Shown piece by piece: positions 15,036 through 21,573 of a stretch of DNA of 25,447 nucleotides. The stretch is from an uncultured Bacteroidales bacterium. GTDB lineage: Bacteria; Bacteroidota; Bacteroidia; Bacteroidales; UBA932. A program made the translations under genes and the position numbers. Numbering within the stretch: the first letter of the stretch is position 1; each line of letters opens with the position of its first letter. The notes beneath the pieces were generated by a model. The model was not told where the DNA came from and did not search any database. It saw nothing but the letters and a program-made list of their open reading frames with translations. The DNA lies in assembly GCA_934700615.1 (NCBI GenBank), contig CAKUXR010000035.1:1-25447 (forward strand), given 5' to 3'.

Positions 15036-16130
15036 ATGAAATCATATCCGTTTATCAGGATAATAGCAGCGGTTGTTGTTCCCTTTCTCATTCTCTCATG
15101 CAGTGAGAAAGGGGATGAAACCCCTGTTACATCCTCTTTCAATGTGGAAAGCCCGATTGTAAATGTCGGTGTGTCCGGCGGTTCGTTTAATTTGGAATAT
15201 AGCATTGACGGTCCCAAGGCCGGTGCAGTAGCGGATGTGGTGACGGAGACGTCATGGCTTAAGATAGGCGCAGTGTCGTCATCCGGAATTGAAGTTTCGG
15301 TTCTGGCCAATGCTGACGGCGTGGACAGGACGGGGAAAATCGAACTCAGAGGTAAAGGCATCAAGGACAAGACGATACATGTGCTTCAGAGCAAGTTGTC
15401 TGATTCTGAACCGTTCTACAGCAAGTTCGCTTTTGACATAAGCAATGTCACGACATCGACTGTGGACGTGGAAATCACGCCTGTGGATCCTGCCGCATAT
15501 TACTATACGACTATCGTTTCCAAGAAGGAGTATGATGCACGTGGAAAAGCCGGTATCGTGGAAGCGCTTATCCAGTATGTCGAGCAGATTGTGTCGATGG
15601 CCGGTTCGGGATTCGATCCTAGGGTTCTTCTCACTCAGGGTTATTACAACTCTGCGTCTGATGAAGATGCTTCTATGGACCTGGATGACAACTCTGAGTA
15701 TTATGTCGTTGCCTTTGATATGGATTTCGATGAGTCCGGTAATGTCATAACAAGCGGCAAGGCGGAATTCTGCAAGTTCAGGACGGCCCCTGCTACACCG
15801 GTGGACATGACATTCACTCTTACTGTAACTGGCAGGAAAGTGGAGGTTGTCCCGTCTGCGGACTTTACTTATGTCTGCGGAGTGGCTTCCAAGGCGGCCT
15901 GGGATGAATATGATGATCCTGCCGAGGTTGCCAGGGAGTACCTCTCCATCGCGAAGCGTTACGACATGATCGACAAGATACTTCTTTCCGGCAGACAGAA
16001 TTTGGATCTCTCAGATATGGTAGAAAACCCGGGAGAGTATGTCGTCTATGTCGTCGGCTACCGCAAATCGGCAACGGACGGAGGTCTTACCACCGACGTG
16101 ACATTTAAAACGTTCACTTATGCCAAATAG
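15036..16130 (+). CDS. Lipoprotein with N-terminal BACON domain and tandem repeat module
   Basis: A 364-residue protein with a lipobox (ILSC, Cys22) followed by SEKGDETP, a surface-export-like acidic stretch. A BACON-type domain comes next (about 35-122: GGSFNLEYSI, TSWLKIG, RTGKIELRGKG, IHVLQSK). Residues about 129-248 and 255-362 look like two copies of one module: a start of the 'F-x-x-x-V-x-x-x-x-V-x-V-x-P-x-x-x-x-Y' type, an 'S-K-x-x-[YW]-D' turn, a helical insert, and an end of the 'Y-x-V-x-V-x-x' then 'F-x-T-x-x' type, so an FN3-like origin is likely. It is the last of the four lipoprotein genes, 28 nt after the third, and is followed by a strong hairpin at 16191. Function unknown. Confidence 0.78.
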   Translation: MKSYPFIRIIAAVVVPFLILSCSEKGDETPVTSSFNVESPIVNVGVSGGSFNLEYSIDGPKAGAVADVVTETSWLKIGAVSSSGIEVSVLANADGVDRTGKIELRGKGIKDKTIHVLQSKLSDSEPFYSKFAFDISNVTTSTVDVEITPVDPAAYYYTTIVSKKEYDARGKAGIVEALIQYVEQIVSMAGSGFDPRVLLTQGYYNSASDEDASMDLDDNSEYYVVAFDMDFDESGNVITSGKAEFCKFRTAPATPVDMTFTLTVTGRKVEVVPSADFTYVCGVASKAAWDEYDDPAEVAREYLSIAKRYDMIDKILLSGRQNLDLSDMVENPGEYVVYVVGYRKSATDGGLTTDVTFKTFTYAK

Positions 16131-16160
16131 GTGCCTGAGACCGCGGAACTGCAATTAGAA

Positions 16161-16191
16161 TTGTAATTTTCGTGCAAAACCACTAAATTTG
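16161..16191 (+). promoter_or_regulatory. Promoter of tpiA
   Basis: TTG (16161-16163), a 20-nt spacer and TAAATTTG (16184-16191) fit the Bacteroidota promoter. The last G of the -7 box is the first base of the terminator stem that follows, so transcripts should start inside the left arm of that hairpin. Confidence 0.7.
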
Positions 16192-16235
16192 CAGAGTTTG
16201 ACCAGGAAATGGAATCCGGTCAAACTCTGCTTTTT
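16191..16235 (+). terminator. Intrinsic terminator of the lipoprotein operon (overlaps tpiA promoter)
   Basis: A perfect 13-bp stem GCAGAGTTTGACC/GGTCAAACTCTGC (16191-16203 and 16218-16230) with a 14-nt loop is followed immediately by TTTTT. It lies 60 nt after the last lipoprotein gene and 29 nt before tpiA. Read-through transcripts from upstream would form the full stem; transcripts from the overlapping tpiA promoter would lack its first bases. Confidence 0.88.
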
Positions 16236-16264
16236 ATTGAATTGTAATTAAAGTTTCAGATATT

Positions 16265-17020
16265 ATGAGAAAAAACATTGTTGCCGGTAACTGGAAGATG
16301 AATACCACCGTTCCAGAAGGTGTAGAGCTTGCTAAAGCTGTCGTTGAAAAATCAGCTCAGGTTCCTGAGGGTGTAGGTCTTATCATCGCTACTCCGTTCA
16401 CACATCTCGTACCTGTTTCAGAAGTTGTAAAGGGTACCAGAGTAGAACTTTCTGCAGAGAACTGCGCAGACAAGGAGAAGGGTGCTTATACAGGAGAGGT
16501 TTCAGCTGCTATGCTTGCTTCAGCCGGCTGCGAATATACAATCCTCGGACACTCTGAGAGAAGACAGTATTATGGTGAGACAGATGCTACTCTCGTAGAG
16601 AAAGTGAAACTCGCTCTTGCAAATGGTCTCGGTGTCATCTTCTGCGTAGGTGAGAACCTTGAGCAGAGAGAGGCAGGCAAGCACTTCGAGGTTGTGACAG
16701 CTCAGATCGAGAATGTCCTCTTCGGTCTTTCAGCTGAGGAAATGGCTAAGATTATCGTTGCTTACGAGCCTGTATGGGCTATCGGAACAGGCAAAACCGC
16801 TACAGCTGAGCAGGCTCAGGAAATCCACGCCTGCATCCGTAAGGTGCTTGCTGACAAGTTCGGCGCCCAGGTAGCTGAGGATACAACTATCCTTTATGGC
16901 GGAAGCTGCAAGCCTTCAAATGCAAAGGAACTGTTCGCTTGCCCTGATATCGACGGCGGTCTTATCGGTGGCGCAGCTCTCAAGGCTGACGACTTCATCC
17001 AGATCGCATTGTCATTCTAA
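16265..17020 (+). CDS. tpiA: Triose-phosphate isomerase
   Basis: A 251-residue TIM-barrel enzyme interconverting dihydroxyacetone phosphate and glyceraldehyde-3-phosphate in glycolysis. The catalytic residues are in place: Lys in GNWKMN (K11), His in ILGHSERR (H96), Glu in AYEPVWAIGTGKTA (E168, start of the flexible loop 6), and the phosphate-binding GGSC and GGLIGGAAL segments near the end. Length is standard. Codon choice looks more strongly biased (GCT, GTA, AAG, GAG) than in neighbouring genes, as expected for a highly expressed gene. It has its own promoter buried in the preceding terminator. Confidence 0.98.
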   Translation: MRKNIVAGNWKMNTTVPEGVELAKAVVEKSAQVPEGVGLIIATPFTHLVPVSEVVKGTRVELSAENCADKEKGAYTGEVSAAMLASAGCEYTILGHSERRQYYGETDATLVEKVKLALANGLGVIFCVGENLEQREAGKHFEVVTAQIENVLFGLSAEEMAKIIVAYEPVWAIGTGKTATAEQAQEIHACIRKVLADKFGAQVAEDTTILYGGSCKPSNAKELFACPDIDGGLIGGAALKADDFIQIALSF

Positions 17021-17025
17021 TTTTC

Positions 17026-17098
17026 AGCGGCTTTGGCCGCTCAAACAGGAACTAACTTATAGGCGAGGAAACGAACATTATTGTCCGTTGTCTCGCCT
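17026..17098 (+). terminator. Two hairpins between tpiA and the M49-like gene (weak terminator candidates)
   Basis: AGCGGC-TTTG-GCCGCT (17026-17041) is a 6-bp stem directly after the tpiA stop. AGGCGAG...CTCGCCT (17061-17067 and 17092-17098), with an inner AACG/CGTT pair, is a 7+4-bp stem followed by TATTCATTATT rather than a clean T-run. The second may terminate tpiA or only attenuate read-through into the next gene. No separate promoter matching the consensus was seen before 17117. Confidence 0.45.
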
Positions 17099-17116
17099 TA
17101 TTCATTATTCAAGTAT

Positions 17117-18721
17117 ATGATAAGAAAAATAACATTGACCTGTATGTGTCTTGCGGCACTTGCGTCTTGCGGAAACAGGGCACCGAAATCAGAATTGCAG
17201 AAGAAAGTGGATGCCTATGCGGTGTTCCAGATCGGTTCCCCTTACATGGAGGGTATCTCTGACAATGGAAAAGAGGTTCTCAATCTTTTCAGAAAAGCTG
17301 CCGATGAGGCAGACAACATTTTCTGGCAGCAGACCTTCGGTGACAAGAATGCGATTTTGTCGCTTCCTGACGGTGCAGCCAAGGATTTGGCTCTCATCAA
17401 CTATGGCCCGTGGGACCGTATGGATAACAACGCTCCTTTCATTGAGGGTTACGGCGAGCGTCCTGCCGGAGCGAATTTCTATCCTGCCGACATGACAAAG
17501 GAGGAGTTTGATGCGCTGGAAGACCCTGCCAAGTTCAGCCCTTACACCCTCATCAGAAGGGGAGAGGACGGCAAACTCAAGGTGGTATGGTACCATGAGG
17601 CTTACAAGGAGAGCATTGACAAGATTTGCGGATACTTGGAGAGCGCAGCTACCATGACCATCAAGGAGAGCGTGAGAAACTACCTTCTCAAGAGAGTTGA
17701 GGCCCTCAGGACTGACTCATATAAGGAGTCTGACTATGCCTGGATGGACATGAAGGACAGCAAGATGGACCTCGTAATCGGACCTATCGAGAACTACGAG
17801 GACGGAATCTATGGACTCAAGACATCTTACGAGTGCTTCATCCTCCTCAAGGACCTGAAGAAGACAGAGGAACTTACCAAGTACATTTCAATGCTTCCTG
17901 AACTCCAGAAGAGCCTTCCTTGCCCTGAGGAGTACAAGACCTTCGTTCCTGGGACAGAGTCTGACATGTTCGTTTATGATGCAATCTACTATGCTGGTGA
18001 TGCCAATGCCGGCGGAAAGACCATTGCGATCAATCTTCCTAACGACCATGAGGTCCAGGCTGAAAAGGGAACCCGCCGTCTCCAGCTCAGAAATGTCATC
18101 AAGGCCAAATTCGACAAGATCGTCTATCCTATCGGTCAGATTCTTTTCGAGCCTGAGCAGCAGAGATATCTCAGCGCTGATGCATTCTTCTGGAATGTTA
18201 CCTTCCATGAGGTTGCACACGGTCTCGGAGTCAAGGAAACTGTCAATGGTCTCGGCGGTGTGAAAGAGGCTCTCGGAAATGAGGCTTCTACATGGGAAGA
18301 GGCAAAAGCTGACATCCTCGGACTTTACATGGTATGCAACCTTATCGACAGAGGCGAAATTCCTCTCATTTCCAAGGAAGCTGCCATCACGACATACATT
18401 GCCAGCCTTGTCCGTTCAGTACGTTTCGGTGCTGCCGACGCTCACGGCCGTGCAAATATGATGTGCTATAATTACCTTAAGGACAACGGCGCGTTCGAAA
18501 GAAACAAGGACGGCCTGTATCATGTGAATTTCGACAAGGTGCCTCAGATTGTAGCTGACTGGTCTAACCTTATCCTCACGACCCAGGCTACAGGAAACTA
18601 CATGTTCGCGAAAGAGTATGAGACAAATCATGCTGTAGTTCCTGAGGCTCTTTCTGCTGATATTGCCAATGTCAACAGAGGCGGAGTTCCTGTCGATATC
18701 CGTTTTGAGTTCGTTTGGTAA
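17117..18721 (+). CDS. M49 (dipeptidyl-peptidase III)-like zinc hydrolase, lipoprotein
   Basis: A 534-residue protein with a lipoprotein signal (MIRKITLTCMCLAALASC, Cys18). The start at 17117 is chosen because it places a basic n-region before the hydrophobic core; the open frame extends 12 codons upstream without one. The zinc site HEVAHG (H364, E365, H368) and the downstream WEEAKADILGLYMV (E394-D399) are the two parts of the M49 active site. Classical DPP III has a six-residue HExxGH; here the motif is the five-residue HExxH followed by G, as in the bacterial/plant 'Nudix-3-like' branch, which is often mis-annotated as NUDIX or dihydrofolate reductase. It probably removes dipeptides from periplasmic or surface peptides. 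Substrate not determinable. Confidence 0.85.
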   Translation: MIRKITLTCMCLAALASCGNRAPKSELQKKVDAYAVFQIGSPYMEGISDNGKEVLNLFRKAADEADNIFWQQTFGDKNAILSLPDGAAKDLALINYGPWDRMDNNAPFIEGYGERPAGANFYPADMTKEEFDALEDPAKFSPYTLIRRGEDGKLKVVWYHEAYKESIDKICGYLESAATMTIKESVRNYLLKRVEALRTDSYKESDYAWMDMKDSKMDLVIGPIENYEDGIYGLKTSYECFILLKDLKKTEELTKYISMLPELQKSLPCPEEYKTFVPGTESDMFVYDAIYYAGDANAGGKTIAINLPNDHEVQAEKGTRRLQLRNVIKAKFDKIVYPIGQILFEPEQQRYLSADAFFWNVTFHEVAHGLGVKETVNGLGGVKEALGNEASTWEEAKADILGLYMVCNLIDRGEIPLISKEAAITTYIASLVRSVRFGAADAHGRANMMCYNYLKDNGAFERNKDGLYHVNFDKVPQIVADWSNLILTTQATGNYMFAKEYETNHAVVPEALSADIANVNRGGVPVDIRFEFVW

Positions 18722-18811
18722 GTAACCTTCAAAAAAAATTTTCAGAACGATGCAACATTTGGGACCGGACCTGCATCTATCAGTCAGGTTTAGGTTTTAG
18801 TACACGTCTAG

Positions 18812-18847
18812 AGGTCGGCAAGCCGCGAGGTTTCCGGCCTTTATTGT
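18812..18847 (+). terminator. Intrinsic terminator after the M49-like gene
   Basis: AGGTCGG-c-AAGCC, loop GCGA, GGTTT-CCGGCCT (18812-18840) forms a long stem of 12 pairs with one bulge and two G-U pairs, followed by TTATTGTTT. It lies 90 nt past the stop at 18721 and separates this gene from the M6 protease gene. Confidence 0.75.
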
Positions 18848-18888
18848 TTCTATGCGGCATCTGTTTTGTGTGGTGCGGATTTGTTTTA

Positions 18889-18918
18889 TTGGCGAATTAT
18901 CACTATCATTAGGTTTTG
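18889..18918 (+). promoter_or_regulatory. Candidate promoter of the M6 protease gene
   Basis: TTG (18889-18891), an 18-nt spacer and TAGGTTTTG (18910-18918) resemble the Bacteroidota promoter with one extra T in the -7 box. The start would lie about 12 nt before the chosen ATG at 18936. A terminator directly upstream makes a promoter in this gap necessary, but the exact one is uncertain. Confidence 0.4.
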
Positions 18919-18935
18919 ATATACAAATTTGCCAG

Positions 18936-21062
18936 ATGAACAGATTGCAAAGAGCCATTGCCGCGATATTGATTTTTTTTACAGGGGTGTCCATGTCATT
19001 GGGCTCTCCTGCATGGAGAGGCGTGGTGACATTGACACAACCCGACGGTACTGTCATTGAAGGAAGGCTGTGGGGCGACGAATTTATGCACGTGATGACG
19101 GATCTTCAGGGGAATGCGCTGGTTCAGAATGGCGACGGCTTCTGGTGTTATGCCGGATTCAGCGGGGACGGGCAGATTTACAGCAGAGGAATCATTGCCG
19201 GAAAGGCATCGGTGGCCACTTCAAGCTGGATTCCTTATGAAATGCTCGGAAGGATAGCCTCGGAAAGACGTGTCGCGGCGCGGCGTAATACATTGACATT
19301 AAGCAATAAACTGGTGCTTGCGTCCGAAGATGGTGAGGTCCCGCACAGGCATTGTCTCATACTTCTGGCTGAATTTTCGGATGTCAAGATGACACATCCG
19401 GCGGAGCATTTCGAGGCATTGATAAACAAAGGTGAAAACTGCGCCAAGCGTTATTTCGAAGACCAGTTTCTGGGGGAGTGCGAGTTTACATTCGACATCG
19501 CGCCGATTGTCACGCTTTCCAATCCTCTTAAATATTACGGGAAAAACAAGAACGGAAGTGATGAAAAGCCTCATGAGGCTGTGGCTGAGGCCTGTCGTCT
19601 GGCCCACGAGAAAGGCATTGACTTTTCTGTATATGACGACGACGGCGACGGGATTGTGGATAACGTCTTTGTCTTCGTTGCGGGGAAGGATGAGGCGGAC
19701 GGCGGCGGGGACGACTGCATCTGGTCCCACGCGTGGCATCTGAAATCTGCCGGCATTGACCTTGTCCTGGACGGGAAACGCATTGACCATTATGCGGTTT
19801 CTTCGGAACTTTCGCGCCGCACTTCGGGCAAATTCCAGTTCCGTACAATCGGTACTTTCTGCCACGAATACAGTCATATTCTGGGACTTGACGATATGTA
19901 TGACACTGATTTGGAGGGCAGCGGGGGAAAGTCGGAGGCGCTCTGGAAGACGACGGCGCTGATGGACGGCGGCAATTACAACAACGAGGGACGCACACCT
20001 CCGTATTACAATGCCATTGACCGCGACATGCTCGGAATCGGAAAGCCGGAGGAACTGAAAGAAGGCAAATATAAATTGGAACCTGTCAATGTCAATGGGC
20101 GTTTTCTGAAATTTGCCGGCCAGAATCCTGATGAGTATTATCTTATAGAATGTCGCGCGAACAACGGATGGGATGTGTATTGCGGCGGAAAAGGACTTGC
20201 AATCTATCACATTGACAAATCCTCCAATGCGACAGGTTATTCTCCTGTCTATGAGCGTGTTGCTACGGCTGCGGAAAGGTGGTCCAGCAATGAGGTGAAC
20301 TGCCGCCCTACGATGCAGTGCGCGGATATGATGGAGGCTTATGACAAGGCTGTCGATGCCAGTCAGGTTTTCTTCCCTTATGCCAGGAACAATTCGTTTA
20401 CTCCTCATTCTGTCCCGGCCTTCAAGTTCCGTGACGGGTCTTTCTCGCATCTGGCGATAACGGATATTCTGCAGATGGGTGATGAAGTCGCCTTCAACGT
20501 GGTCCGGAGTCAGGATGCCCGCCCTTCCATAGTTGTGTCCTCGTCCAAGGATGTCTATCAGAACATGGCCATAATCCAGTGGAAGACAGATCATTCGGAC
20601 AATAAGTCACCAGCTGTGGTGTCGTGGGGTCAGAGCGGGAAGGCGCTTAAGGAAGAGGCGGTTTTCGAGTATGAGCCGTGCTGCTTTGCGCTTCGTCTGG
20701 AGGGCCTGAAGCCCTCGACCGCATACACCGTGAAGATCCATTATGCCGAGAATGAGATAAGGGGAAAGGAGACCACTGTCAATTTTACTACGCGCAGTGT
20801 GTATAATGACGGGGCGCCTTTCATCTGGTTCAATGCTGATCAGCGTAATGATGACGGGACTTTCAAGGAAAATGGCCTTGTCCCACTGAGTGTCTGCAAT
20901 GTGAATAATGTCCAGGATATCCAGTGGTATATGGACGGAAGACGGATCGCTGCCGGCAAGAACGGATATTATGAACTGTCCAGGTCCTGCGTGATAACTG
21001 CCGTTGTCACCTATGTGGACGGTGCGACTGATGTAATCGAGAAAAATGTCATGATAAGATGA
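18936..21062 (+). CDS. Secreted M6-family metalloprotease with FN3 and Ig-like C-terminal domains
   Basis: A 708-residue protein with a signal peptide (MNRLQRAIAAILIFFTGVSMS). The ATG at 18936 is preferred because the open frame reaching 18852 adds 28 residues before the signal peptide and would start inside the promoter region. The zinc site is HEYSHILGLDD (H310, E311, H314, D319), with a downstream Met (ALMDGG). A calcium-type loop DDDGDGIVDN is at 234-243. This is the M6 (immune-inhibitor-A-like) protease domain, about 100-430. An FN3 domain (about 527-622, ending LKPSTAYTVKI and TVNFTTRS) and an Ig-like domain (624-708) follow. No T9SS sorting tail is evident. Its stop overlaps the ATG of a small lipoprotein gene (ATGA), so the two are translationally coupled. 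Confidence 0.87.
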   Translation: MNRLQRAIAAILIFFTGVSMSLGSPAWRGVVTLTQPDGTVIEGRLWGDEFMHVMTDLQGNALVQNGDGFWCYAGFSGDGQIYSRGIIAGKASVATSSWIPYEMLGRIASERRVAARRNTLTLSNKLVLASEDGEVPHRHCLILLAEFSDVKMTHPAEHFEALINKGENCAKRYFEDQFLGECEFTFDIAPIVTLSNPLKYYGKNKNGSDEKPHEAVAEACRLAHEKGIDFSVYDDDGDGIVDNVFVFVAGKDEADGGGDDCIWSHAWHLKSAGIDLVLDGKRIDHYAVSSELSRRTSGKFQFRTIGTFCHEYSHILGLDDMYDTDLEGSGGKSEALWKTTALMDGGNYNNEGRTPPYYNAIDRDMLGIGKPEELKEGKYKLEPVNVNGRFLKFAGQNPDEYYLIECRANNGWDVYCGGKGLAIYHIDKSSNATGYSPVYERVATAAERWSSNEVNCRPTMQCADMMEAYDKAVDASQVFFPYARNNSFTPHSVPAFKFRDGSFSHLAITDILQMGDEVAFNVVRSQDARPSIVVSSSKDVYQNMAIIQWKTDHSDNKSPAVVSWGQSGKALKEEAVFEYEPCCFALRLEGLKPSTAYTVKIHYAENEIRGKETTVNFTTRSVYNDGAPFIWFNADQRNDDGTFKENGLVPLSVCNVNNVQDIQWYMDGRRIAAGKNGYYELSRSCVITAVVTYVDGATDVIEKNVMIR

Positions 21063-21478
21063 AAGGAGCGAAGTATATATTTTTGTCAATGCTGGTGTGT
21101 TTCATCCTTTCAGGGTGCTGCCGCAAGCATGAGCCTGATCCTGAGTTCGTTACTGGAGATGAAATCGTCCTTAAGATGGACGGGACCGTGAAAGTCAAGT
21201 ACGTGCCGGAGACTTTTCAGCTTGGATTCAGTCCGGAGAGGAAACAGTTCCGCGTGCATGATGACAATATGACCAGGTTTTATATCCTGACTTGTTCTGA
21301 ACTTCCTGACCATGTGGGACAGCAGATCCGCTGTTCCCTGAAATATGGAATCAACGGCAAGATGTCCTACAAGTCCGGGATGTCTTTCGAGGTGGAAAAA
21401 ATGGATGATGCCGGAACTGTCTGGCTGTGGTGCAAAAAAAAGAATACAGGAGTCTCTGTACGTGTTCTCAGGAAGTGA
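21059..21478 (+). CDS. Small lipoprotein coupled to the M6 protease
   Basis: A 139-residue protein with a lipobox (ILSGC, Cys20; a second Cys follows directly). The mature part is short and mostly beta-strand-like: EIVLKMDGTVKVKYVP, KQFRVHDDNMTRFYIL, FEVEKMDDAGTVWLWC. I recognise no named domain. It starts within the stop codon of the metalloprotease gene (ATGA), so production of the two should be linked. A protease inhibitor, chaperone or membrane anchor for the protease is possible by position only. A promoter for ettA starts 9 nt after its stop. Confidence 0.8.
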   Translation: MKGAKYIFLSMLVCFILSGCCRKHEPDPEFVTGDEIVLKMDGTVKVKYVPETFQLGFSPERKQFRVHDDNMTRFYILTCSELPDHVGQQIRCSLKYGINGKMSYKSGMSFEVEKMDDAGTVWLWCKKKNTGVSVRVLRK

Positions 21479-21486
21479 TTGCTCAC

Positions 21487-21517
21487 TTGTGGAATCGGTG
21501 CCGTATTCGTATCTTTG
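21487..21517 (+). promoter_or_regulatory. Promoter of ettA
   Basis: TTG (21487-21489), a 20-nt spacer and TATCTTTG (21510-21517) match the Bacteroidota consensus. The leader to the ATG at 21574 would be about 50 nt. Confidence 0.7.
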
Positions 21518-21573
21518 TCGAAATATGAATTCCTGTTCCGCGTTAGCGGACTTAAACCAACAAAGAATACGAC

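Noticed and set aside
19299..20594. 431-residue minus-strand ORF inside the M6 protease
   Set aside because: Antisense frame of a gene with an intact HExxH site, signal peptide and C-terminal domains; no family features of its own.
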